Source of the DNA: Corydoras sp. C115
Lineage: Eukaryota > Chordata > Actinopteri > Siluriformes > Callichthyidae
Reading direction: 5' to 3'
Assembly (NCBI GenBank): GCA_019802505.1
Contig: JAFMOC010000787.1
Coordinates: forward strand, 62,001 to 126,000
Length of the DNA: 64,000 bases
Shown here in pieces: positions 52,611-61,322 of the stretch (position 1 is the first letter of the stretch; the number at the start of each line of letters is the position of its first letter). A program made the position numbers and the translations under genes. The notes below the pieces were generated by a model. It saw nothing but the letters and a program-made list of their open reading frames with translations. It made no database searches and was not told where the DNA came from.

Positions 52611-52961
52611 CAAAGCCTCGTCTGGTTGGTCCTGATGTTCCTCTTTATGCTGAACATGGTTCTAACATTCTTCTACCCTGCTGGATGGAACCCAGTACCA
52701 GTGCTGTGGATATGAGTGTGAAGTGGTTTAGGACAGAGAGGGTGGACCAACTGGTTCATCTCTACAAAAATCATAAAATGATCGATACTGACCAAATTCC
52801 ATCATACAGAAGGAGAACTAATTTAGTTACAGAGGAGCTGCAGAAAGGTAACGCCTCACTGCTGTTAAGTAAAGTTCAAATTTCTGATGATGGAGGTTAT
52901 AAATGTTACATTCAGGCTCCAACCTGGTATGATGAAATCACTGTTAAATTAAATGTTGAAG
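52611..52961 (+). CDS. V-set immunoglobulin exon (butyrophilin/B7-like)
   Basis: 351-nt exon, acceptor GGTTTGTAG and donor GAAG then GTGAGT, both phase 1. The residues KPRLVGPDVPLYAEHGSNIL lead to the first Ig cysteine (LLPCW). Then come VKWFRTE with the core Trp, an LLLSKVQ strand, and DDGGYKCYIQ with the second cysteine. This is a typical IgV fold of the butyrophilin/B7 type, which acts at the cell surface in T-cell regulation or recognition. It is the first of several exons on the plus strand. The exon is intact. Confidence 0.8.
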
Positions 52962-53053
52962 GTGAGTTACAACAGAACATTTCACTAACACTGCATTACT
53001 TTCATACATTAATTATATAAAATATAAAATTATATTACATGATGCGATTACAG

Positions 53054-53329
53054 TTGTTGGAACAGCTCCAGTGATCATTCTGGAAACCTATGAGACTTCA
53101 GGAGGATTCATTCTGCTGTGTGAATCTAAAGGCTGGTATCCTGAGCCTGAGCTTCAGTAGATGGGTAATGAAGGAATCAATCTGACTGATGGAGCTACAG
53201 AGAATCAAAAAGATGGAGAGCTGTTCAATGTGAAACACAGAATAAATGTACCCAGCGGCATCTCCAACAGATTCTACTGCAGAGTGAAGCTACGTCATCA
53301 CATGAAGGAGTCTGAGGTCATCATCTCAG
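53054..53329 (+). pseudogene. C-type immunoglobulin exon with in-frame TAG
   Basis: 276-nt exon with GT-AG borders and phase 1 ends. It contains APVIILETYE, ILLCESKGWYPEPELQ, GELFNVKHRI and FYCRVKLRHH, a butyrophilin-type IgC domain with both cysteines. The codon at 53158-53160 is TAG, where this family usually has Trp after PEPELQ. A G-to-A change of TGG explains it. Translation would stop before the second cysteine and the membrane segment. It may be a pseudogene, a segregating null allele, or a base error. Confidence 0.75.
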
Positions 53330-53604
53330 GTGAGTTACATTTAACACAACACACCTGATTTACGGTTCTCAAAAGTTTATTACACCAAAAAATAAACATC
53401 GCTGAATCTTCAACATGAACCAGAACATTTACACCCTGCAGGTTCGACCAGTTCTTTAGTATTAAGGTTTAATCTCACATCTAACTCTAGACAAACTAAA
53501 ATAAGAGTCCCTAAGTGTGTGAAAACATGGCTGTGACATGGTGACAATGAGGACCAGAGACAGTCTTCAAACACAGAAAATAGTTTTATTAACATTACAT
53601 TTAT

Positions 53605-53740
53605 TCCCGGTCTGGGCGGAGTTTCCCATAGTCCGAAAACATGTATTTAAGGTGAATTGCCTGCTCTAAATTGACTTTTGTGTCTGTGTGAGTGAATGTG
53701 AGCCCGGCAGTGGACCGGTGCCCTGTTCTGGATGAAGGTA
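53605..53740 (+). repeat. DANA-type SINE fragment in intron
   Basis: CCGGTCTGGGCGGAGTTTCC to CCGGTGCCCTGTTCTGGATG. The head is absent. Confidence 0.65.
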
Positions 53741-53812
53741 ATGATAAGATAAAGATAATAAGATGAGATATTAAAATGCATTTTGATGTCATTACATCGT
53801 TGTGTTTTACAG

Positions 53813-53911
53813 ATCAGATCTTCTCTAAATGGAAAGCAGCTGTAATCAGTGTTTCAGTTGTATGTGTGATCATCATCATAGCTGCTGGATTTTGTCTTAT
53901 GAAGTGGAATG
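53813..53911 (+). CDS. transmembrane exon of the Ig gene
   Basis: 99-nt exon, phase 1 on both sides, encoding DQIFSKWKAAVISVSVVC then VIIIIAAGFCLMKWN. This is one hydrophobic helix of about 22 residues flanked by Lys/Trp. It places the Ig domains outside the cell and the following exons in the cytoplasm. Confidence 0.75.
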
Positions 53912-54034
53912 GTAAACAAAGGCCATATTAATTTATCATTTTAACATAAAGAAGTTAAGTATTGAATTATTATGAATATTCTATACAACTCCACCTATTT
54001 AGTTAACAGTAAAATCAGATCAAAAACACCCTCA

Positions 54035-54093
<59 letters not shown>
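54035..54093. repeat. (ATT)n microsatellite
   Basis: About 19 uninterrupted ATT units in the intron after the transmembrane exon. Confidence 0.95.
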
Positions 54094-54095
<2 letters not shown>

Positions 54096-54107
54096 GTTAT
54101 AATAAAC

Positions 54108-54495
54108 ACAGACAGCTCAGTGGTTAGGGCTACCAATCTGAAGGTTGGCGGTTCAAATCCCAGGTCCTTGAGCAAGGCCCTTAACCCTCATTGCTCCAGG
54201 GATGTTGTGATTCTGTCCCAGTCCTAGTCCGGCTGGAGTTTCCATGTTCTCCCCTTGTCCACGTGGGTACTCCAGGTTCTGTGGTTTCCCCCCACAGTCC
54301 AAAAACATGGATTCAAGGTAAATCAATTGAATGCTCTAAATTGCCCCATATAGTGTGTGTTTGTGTGAGTAAACATGTCCACCAATAGATTGGCGCCCTG
54401 TCCTGGGTGTATCTGCCCAGCGCTCGAAACTTTCTCCCATGGATGGGCATGAGGACCCCCCCCCCCATTACCCTAGTAGAGGATTAAGCAGAAGA
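54108..54495 (+). repeat. composite SINE: V-SINE head joined to DANA body
   Basis: 54108-54205 is a V-SINE head (CAGCTCAGTGGTTAGGGCTA, GGTTCAAATCC, TTGAGCAAGGCCCTTAACCC). Directly after comes the DANA body from GGAGTTTCCATGTTCTCC to the GGATTAAGCAGAAGATAATAATGG tail, without a DANA head. It could be a template-switch chimera or one SINE inserted into another. Confidence 0.65.
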
Positions 54496-54707
54496 TAATA
54501 ATGGAAAAATTAATTAAATATTTCTGTTGACAGTTTTATTTGGATGAACTTTCACGTGGATCTTACTGACTGTATGTGTGCTTTTATTTATTTTTATTTT
54601 ATTCTTGATGTAGTGAAATGGCTTTTGAACAGTTAGAACAGAGTGTTTATTTGTCAGAGAAATCTTTGTATTTTGAAATGTTAATGTTTATATTGTTTAT
54701 ATTTCAG

Positions 54708-54740
54708 TGAGCCGATTGAGAGAAGCTGATGCTGAAAAAG
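54708..54740 (+). CDS. short linker exon of the Ig gene
   Basis: 33-nt exon between ATATTTCAG and GTAAGTTC, phase 1, encoding VSRLREADAEK. Small charged exons of this kind often follow the membrane exon in butyrophilin-like genes. The assignment depends on splice sites and phase. 54741-55260 is intron without recognised repeats. Confidence 0.55.
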
Positions 54741-55259
54741 GTAAGTTCAAGACTTAATTCTATTAGTGTAATAATAAAAATAAAGTTCACATTTGTTCTG
54801 CGAAAAACCTGCATCTTTACACAGTGCAGTACAGATGAACTACATTTCAGAGGTTCTATGGGTCAGTCAATGCTGAGTGAGTTCAGTGGTACAGGTGTAG
54901 CTCCTTCAGCGCTGGATCTTTAACTTTCAGGATGCAGGAATTTAAAAGGTCTATGTTCATTAAGTATTGATCGATTTTTCAGACCTTATCTCTGTATGAT
55001 TCAGAACTCCATCGTACTGAAGGTGGTAGCATATGATTTGCTGGAGGGTTATTTTAAATCAAGACACTTCTGGCGAATCTATGAGACTATTTTTGATCCC
55101 TGCCAAAATTCTCGTTCACTTTGCTTTATGGTGACGTTTGCACTCCTGTATCTCTGAGCTACAAAGATGAAATTAATTGGAGTCAGAGATGACTGTAGCC
55201 AGACCACTCCTTGTTTACTCACGATTACTCTCTAAAGTTGTTTTAGTTATTTTCCTATT

Positions 55260-56008
55260 TTTTTTTTAAAAGAAAATGCGGGTACGATGGTAGCTTGGCT
55301 GTAGGAGGCACAGTGCATACGTCTATCACAGCAATAGAGTTAATAAGGTAAAATGTGGGCATGCCCAGGTAATAGGGTGTCTATAAGCCGTGGTCACATG
55401 AGTGTTCAGGTCAGTTTAGATTTGGAACGACAATGATATTTATTTCAATATATTCCAACATTACTGCAAGTAAATGGCACAAAAAATGGGCATGGTGGGG
55501 GTGTGTGGGGGTGTGTATATAAAAACCTTGTTACGATGGGGGGAATGGTATGAGCCAATATACAGGGAGGGAATGACGAATGCAACAGGTGCCACTAAAA
55601 CGGGGTATATCTATATATATCTATATACCGATTGTCACTTAACGTTAATCCCGAGTTGCACAGGGAGTTCCGCACAAAACGTCCCGACCGAGGTTCGATG
55701 CGGTGGACTGCAATGTACGAGCCACAGGGCCAACCAAACACGCCACCTAGATGTGAAGGGAGTTAGCACGAGTAGCGGTATAACCCCTACGGCTGCCGGC
55801 AACAGAAATGAAGTGAAACTAAAGCCTTAGCGATAGAGTGAGGCGCACAATTCGCATGAACACGTTCGTTCGGGGTGGAGAAGTGTGTTGGAGTGAGGTT
55901 CTGACTATGTGTAATAAAGTTGTTTAAAGTTGTTTAAAATGGTTACCCGACTTATGATTGACTCATATTCCTTGTCATGGCAACAATGGTGTCAGAAGTG
56001 GGGGGAAA
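55260..56008 (+). mobile_element. Gypsy-type LTR with primer-binding site
   Basis: The LTR ends TTGTCATGGCAACA near 55985. It is followed by ATGGTGTCAGAAGTGGGG, the primer-site motif common in fish Gypsy elements. A TATATAAAAAC at 55515 and AATAAAG near 55913 fit promoter and poly(A) roles. The left edge is uncertain (a TGTTACGATGG start at 55529 is an alternative). The 118-residue frame across it (55474-55830) is unlikely to be a gene. No gag or pol follows. Confidence 0.5.
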
Positions 56009-56034
56009 GTCATTTTCTGAGGACAAGTTGAAGT

Positions 56035-56780
56035 TGAAGTATTTTGTTTGTCATTCCACAATATAAAGTACAGTACAGTATATGTGAAACGAGACAGCGA
56101 CACACAGGAACAAATTACTACACATAACAGCTACTACAAAATCAACATAAAGTTTGCACGTGTGGTATGAAGTAAACACTGAGTTTAGTATGTAAACAGT
56201 TAGGATAGGTAACAGTGCAGGTGGCCTCTTAGTGGTGTGAGACTCATGTGCCGAGAAAAATGTCCCTGATTTTAAAGTTCTTAAGGAGTTTATAATTGCA
56301 GCAGTTATTTATAATGCAATGCAAAAGTGTGCAAAAGGTGTGCAAAGATGTGCATAAAGTGTGCTACTAATGTGCTACCTAACATGCTAGCAGCAGAAAT
56401 GTTCATGTTTGGTTGGATTGTTCAGGAGTCTGATGGCCTGAGGAAAGAAACTGGTTGACTCTACGTAGAGTTTTCCTCACATCAGCACAACACCTGGTTG
56501 TTGAGAGGAGGGGTGGACTTCCTTGCTGTCATGCCGTTCTGTGCCTCAAACCGAGCGTAGAATTCATTCAGCGCATCTGGAAGGGAGACGTCACCGCCGC
56601 AGGCAGGTGGTGTAGTCCTGTAGTTGGTGATGGTCTGGATGCCCTGCCAATGGAGCCATCTGACAGAGAAAAATGGAGAAGTGGGAGTATGAAGCTGATG
56701 CTGGCTTTCCCTGGTAGACGACGTTCTGGTGATCGAGGCGAGGCGGTTTTGACTCCCAAGCTACCACAGTGTGAGTGACT
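56035..56780 (-). mobile_element. LINE-derived remnant
   Basis: The reverse tail TTTGTCATTCCACAATATAA then GTACAGTACAGTATATGTGA, and the block CTGATGGCCTGAGGAAAGAA ACTGG, resemble the 3' region of fish Rex/CR1-type LINEs as remembered. No reverse transcriptase motif is visible. Placed by general resemblance only. Confidence 0.35.
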
Positions 56781-57004
56781 GGGAGGCTTATGAGGTGGAC
56801 ATGGTCGCGAGGGGCGCTGTTGGTCTGATGAGAACTTTTTAATGAAACTATTTTAAGAAAAAGAGGAGGATGGAATTTATACAAATAATCAGGATTTAAT
56901 GAGGATGTGGGGTTCATGTTAGGTTCCTAAATAATATTTTAGTTTTATGAAGTTGTTTTTGTTTGGCTACACCAGTGTAATGCGGGGGGGGGGGGGGGGG
57001 GGGG

Positions 57005-57205
57005 TGTTCATGGTGGCTTAGTGGTGAACATGTTCACCTATCAACGCTGGGGATTCCTGGTTTAAATCCCAATTTAGTTGGAGTCTCCCCCTGTCCGGGT
57101 AGGAGTCCTCCAGGTTCTCTAAATTGAATGTTCCAATTTGCTCCATTTATCCCCCCCCCCATATATTCCCCCCTAGTACAGGACTAAGTGGAGGATAATG
57201 GATGG
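57005..57205 (+). repeat. DANA-type SINE, degraded
   Basis: Preceded by a poly(G) run at 56985-57003. Head GGTGGCTTAGTGGTGAACAT, weak B box GGTTTAAATCC, then a collapsed body and tail GGAGGATAATGGATGG. 57206-57450 is AT-rich intron. Confidence 0.7.
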
Positions 57206-57457
57206 ATTGTAATGGGTAAATTCATTGAGACGAATTCTCTATTCTTTTTTTATTCTTTGCTGCAATTTCCTGCTGCAATATGATTCTGTTATTTAAATCC
57301 ATCTTTGTTCACAATTAGAATCTACAGTCTGTAAATTCAAGTAGATATTTGCCCTGAACACTGATTTACCTTGTTTAAATGACTGATTATTTTTGTGTGT
57401 AAGTGTTATGTTGTTTTTTTTGGTTCACTGTATAAATGAGCTTTCACTTTTCTGTAG

Positions 57458-57665
57458 TGACACAAGTTCTGACTTGCGTGAAAGGAGGACGTAATTATAA
57501 TAATCTGGATGGAGTCAGTCTCTCTCCACCTCAGTGGGCGGCTCTGTCAGTCGCTTTATGTAACTCTGAAGAGGAGATGGAGGAGTTTACACTGAGGAAA
57601 TACAGAGCATCACATGAAGCTCTGGAGAGACTACAGCTGGTGATCAAATCAACAAAAAAAGCTGT
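57458..57665 (+). CDS. exon resembling the pre-LRR segment of fish NLR proteins
   Basis: 208-nt exon with acceptor TTTTCTGTAG and donor GTAAGT, entering in phase 1 like the upstream exons. It encodes SLSPPQWAALSVALCNSEEE then MEEFTLRKYRASHEALERLQ and VIKSTKKAV. The pattern SPxQWxALxxxLxxSEEExEEFxLRKYxxSxExLxRLxxVxKxxxxA is the one I associate with the segment just before the leucine-rich repeats of fish NLRC3/NLRP12-like receptors (recalled, not searched). No LRR exon is seen in 57666-58600. It may be the cytoplasmic part of the Ig gene or a stranded NLR exon. Confidence 0.55.
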
Positions 57666-57969
57666 GTAAGTATTTACATTTTTATTAAATCACTGATTTT
57701 AATATAGTTTTTAATATAAAATGGATAAGATCTAATTTTCTGATTCATCAGAGTGATATAGATTATAACAATCTATAATAGAAGATCATAGACATGAGAT
57801 CATACAGACTGATGATATGAACTAAAACACAGAGATCTGAAATCATTCACTGATAAAGGAACATGATCAGAATCAAATGAATGAACCATCAATAAAAACA
57901 CAAAATAGCTGAGCCAGCAGAAAAAGTCAGCTGAAGGTGGAGCCATAAAAAACTACAAATAACTGAAAC

Positions 57970-58235
57970 ATTTATTCATTATCTTCTGCGTAATCCTCTA
58001 CTAGGGTCACGCGCTGGACAGACACAACATGGACAGGGCACCAATCTATCACACTCACATACTACATGGGGCAATTTAGAGCATTCAATTTACCTTAAAT
58101 CCATGTTTGAATCCAACTGTGGGAGGAAACTGGAGAACACGGAAGAAACCCACATGGACACGGGGAGAACATAGAAACTCCACCCAGATTGGGAATTGAA
58201 CCCGAATCCTCAGTGCTGAGAGGCAAACATGCATT
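57970..58235 (-). repeat. DANA-type SINE
   Basis: TTCATTATCTTCTGCGTAAT to GAGAGGCAAACATGC, with a deletion of the CCATGCCCATCCAGGGGAGA segment. 57666-57969 is intron-like and 58236-58600 AT-rich, with nothing recognised. Confidence 0.8.
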
Positions 58236-59068
58236 TATTTTATTTAGAATTTCAGTAAGCAAATTCTTTTTAAAATGTTTACCTTTCTGTAAAGAGTGTG
58301 GGTGCCCCCATATGAAATTTTTCTTATGTTTCAGAAAAAAACACGTTCAAATTCACAATACTTTCATTAAACTTATACTTTCACAATACTTTCTCAAACA
58401 CTATTAATTTATTATTAGTAATTATAAAATGGCTAGTTACGGTCCTTAAATCTGATTGGCTGATCTGTTTGTCCACCCGTGATAATATTGGCAATAACAC
58501 ACCTCTGAGCACTTCACATTCGTATTAAAGCGTAAAACAGATTACATTATTTCCCCAATGCTTCTTATTAAGTCCGTTCTTTAATTTGGCCACTATATAG
58601 TGTCACGGTAGTCTACCTCGGAATAAAGCGGTTGCGCATAGGAAGCACAGAGCCGCCGGGTTTACACGCGCTGAAGGGAGCCAGGCACGCAGGTAGCAGA
58701 GAACGGGTTTATTTAAAGGTGCAGTGCACAAAAAACATGAGGTACAAAGAGACTAGTGACATATAACACAACGACCAGCACCGAGGATGAGAAACTACGG
58801 AAATAAATACAAAAAAACACCCGACCACGTGCACAAGACAAACCAATGAAAATAAGGAGTTAATTAACTAAACTAATAACACATGAACGTTAATTAACTC
58901 AACCGAACGAAACTAAACACAAAACAGGTGACAGGTGCCCTAGGCACCTGTTACATTACCCCCGCCCCTGCAGTCGCGCAACGGGGGGACGCAACCAAGA
59001 AAAAAAAAAAAAACAGTCCCGGGGGGGGGTTTCCTCCGCCCTCCTTGAGCCGGGCTTGGAAGGCGCCC

Positions 59069-60172
59069 TCAGGTGGATGCCCTCTGCAAAGTCAGAAGTG
59101 GGCCACGCCCTCCGACTGCGTGGTCCAGTGGACGGCCTCGGCGGACGAGGAGTGGGCCATGCCCTCTGGCTGCGTGGTCCGGCAGGTGCCCCCTGGCTGC
59201 ATGGTCCGGCGGCGTGATGCCCCTGGACTTCGGGATGGGCGGCATGACGCCCCTGGACTTCGGGATGGGCGGCATGACGCCCCTGGACTTCGGGATGGGC
59301 GGCGTGACGCCCCTGGACTTCGGGATGGGTTCGCGCGCTAGCAGGACCTCGGCGGGCACGCACGCTGGCTGGACCTCGGCGGGTTCGCGCGCTGGCTGGA
59401 CCTCAGCGGGTTCGCACGCTGGCAGGACCTTGGCGGGCACGCATGCTGGCAGGACCTTGGCGGGCACGCATGCTGGCAGGACCTCAGCGGGTTCACACAC
59501 TGGCAGGACCTTGGCGGGCATGAACGCTGGCAGGACCTTGGCGGGCACGCATGCTGGCAGGACCTTGGCAGGCACGCACGATGGCAGGACCTCAGCGGGC
59601 ACGCACGCTGGGTGAACCTCCACCTTGGAAACGCCATCCTGCACACAGTAGAGGTACACCCCCACCATATTGCCCAAACACAAAGACATCTCTGACATGG
59701 GAAAGACGGACTGGACACACGAAACAGACGATACAGGGGGAAACACCACGCTCACGCCACATGTATCCACATTTACCCCTCGAGTGTCGACTCCGGTACC
59801 GCCCCCTCGCAGCGCGATCCAGACACAGCGCGTCTCAGCAGCTGCGCCGCGCATACGCTGCGTCTTGGCACCGTGCCGGCGCGCTCTGCGTCCGGATTTC
59901 GCCAGTACAAGGTTACACGGCCCCCGCAAAGAAAAATTTTGAAATCGCTGACCTGGGCTCTGAACTCCCCAAATTTCCTGGCTGGTCGTTCTGTCACGGT
60001 AGTCTACCTCGGAATAAAGCGGTTGCGCATAGGAAGGAATAAAGGTGCAGTGCACAAAAAACATGAGGTACAAAGAGACTAGTGACATATAACACAACGA
60101 CCAGCACCGAGGATGAGAAACTACGGAAATTAATACAAAAAAACACCCGACCACGTGCACAAGACAAACCAA
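59069..60172 (-). CDS. tandem-repeat ORF of the LTR element (367 residues)
   Basis: The frame begins inside the LTR with a hydrophobic stretch (MVCLVHVVGCFFVLISVVSH) and passes a unique part. It then runs through about ten nonapeptides of the form VLPACVPAK / VLPACEPAE (27-bp units, 59335-59620) and four decapeptides of the form VMPPIPKSRG (30-bp units, 59207-59330). The opposite strand is open too (AGRTLAGTH nonapeptides). No known domain. Whether it is translated cannot be told from sequence. Start within the LTR makes an upstream promoter for it plausible. Confidence 0.35.
   Translation of the reverse strand: MVCLVHVVGCFFVLISVVSHPRCWSLCYMSLVSLYLMFFVHCTFIPSYAQPLYSEVDYRDRTTSQEIWGVQSPGQRFQNFSLRGPCNLVLAKSGRRARRHGAKTQRMRGAAAETRCVWIALRGGGTGVDTRGVNVDTCGVSVVFPPVSSVSCVQSVFPMSEMSLCLGNMVGVYLYCVQDGVSKVEVHPACVPAEVLPSCVPAKVLPACVPAKVLPAFMPAKVLPVCEPAEVLPACVPAKVLPACVPAKVLPACEPAEVQPAREPAEVQPACVPAEVLLAREPIPKSRGVTPPIPKSRGVMPPIPKSRGVMPPIPKSRGITPPDHAARGHLPDHAARGHGPLLVRRGRPLDHAVGGRGPLLTLQRAST
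59207..59620. repeat. 30-bp (x4) and 27-bp (about x10) tandem arrays
   Basis: The plus-strand units are GACGCCCCTGGACTTCGGGA then TGGGCGGCAT (30 bp), and GGCAGGACCTTGGCGGGCAC then GCATGCT (27 bp). Confidence 0.9.
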
Positions 60173-60276
60173 TGAAAATAAGGAGTTAATTAACTAAACT
60201 AATAACACATGAACGTTAATTAACTCAACCGAACGAAACTAAACACAAAACAGGTGACAGGTGCCTACCTGTTACA

Positions 60277-61149
60277 CATAGCAGTATCTGATTGTTAGAA
60301 AAACTGGCAATCAGTATTTAGTTAAAAAAAAACTATATAACATCATGGAAGAGCAGTTTATTAATGATTTTGCTACGTTATGTGTCATACTCTTGTACCT
60401 TATTGCTTTATTATCACTGAAGCATCTGTGTGAAAAAACCTGTACATATGATAAGAACCTGAGCCTCCAGCTTTGTGTGAGGGAAAGAAATAAGAATAAA
60501 CATAATTTATGTGTAAATATATAAACAGAAAATCAGATATATAGATGTATTTGGGTTTAGATTCTCACTCTAAACCTAATACATTTTCACTCAGTATTAC
60601 CAACTGATATCCACAGCCTGAACTGATCAGTCTTCAGTTCAAAAAATTCAAACACTGATTTAAACACACACATGACACAATAATTCTACAGGAAAAATGG
60701 CCGTCACACCCTGTGAGAAATTATTCTACGCTCCCAAAAACTCAACACAGTGCACAAGGCAGAGACTCAGGAGGTCTGATAATCCACTATAAATCATCTA
60801 CACATGGTTATAAACACAATGAAAACTGGAAAATAACACACCTGGCTAAAAATAAATCAATAATACCACAGAATGATGTTCCTCTGTACCATCTCCATTC
60901 TTCTCTGAGGAAATGTTCTCAGATCTGGAGAAAGAGAACAGTATTTTCAGGCTCAGGGAAATGTGCTCATCTACGGACCTGAATGCAGAACTGGAAACCA
61001 ACCAGACACAGTAAATGAACAGGAAAAAGATTCGCTACCAACAACCAACTTTAAAAACTAACGCAACCATAAACCACAAAATCAGTTACGACCACACCAT
61101 AAACAAAAACAGTAAAGATCTCTTACAGCTCTGTCAACGTTAAAATCTG
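60277..61149. other. AT-rich stretch, degraded LINE sequence toward the right
   Basis: 60277-60690 shows nothing recognised. From about 60690 the broken frames (for example DVPLYHLHSSLRKCSQIW) look like the pre-reverse-transcriptase part of the LINE whose next piece is at 61150-61320. Confidence 0.3.
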
Positions 61150-61320
61150 TGCATCGTTATCAGAAAATCAGGGAAATCCTCAAAACCCGATGGAATCCTG
61201 AATGAAATGATTAAACACTGCAGCTCCAAATTTCACCAGGCAATTCAAAAAGACTTCAACCTGATTTTGACTGCAGGTTCCTTCCCTGAAATCTGGAACC
61301 AAGGTCTTATAAGGACTTTT
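61150..61320 (+). pseudogene. LINE reverse transcriptase fragment, clade unassigned
   Basis: KPDGILNEMIKHCSSKFHQA then FNLILTAGSFPEIWNQGLIR matches the first conserved RT blocks (a GPDGI-type motif and the following helix). It stops abruptly where the next LINE begins. Confidence 0.6.
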
Positions 61321-61322
61321 CA

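Larger units (their letters stand above)
58601..60276 (-). mobile_element. non-autonomous LTR element with internal tandem arrays
   Basis: Direct LTRs are 58601-58955 and 59992-60276. The second lacks about 65 bp of GCACAGAGCCGCC...-type sequence. Flanking pentamers TATAG and CATAG are a near-match target duplication. On the minus strand the LTR starts TGTAACAGGTGCC and its inverted partner GGCACCTGT follows. A purine tract (GGGGCGGGGGTAA) precedes the LTR at 58955, giving minus orientation. The internal 1.0 kb has no gag or pol, only tandem-repeat coding-like sequence. Confidence 0.75.

Noticed and set aside
55474..55830. 118-residue frame with a basic tail
   Set aside because: It sits in an LTR upstream of a primer-binding site. 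There is no family resemblance.
59073..59615. 180-residue plus-strand frame of AGRTLAGTH repeats
   Set aside because: It runs antisense to the LTR element's inferred orientation and is explained by the 27-bp period.
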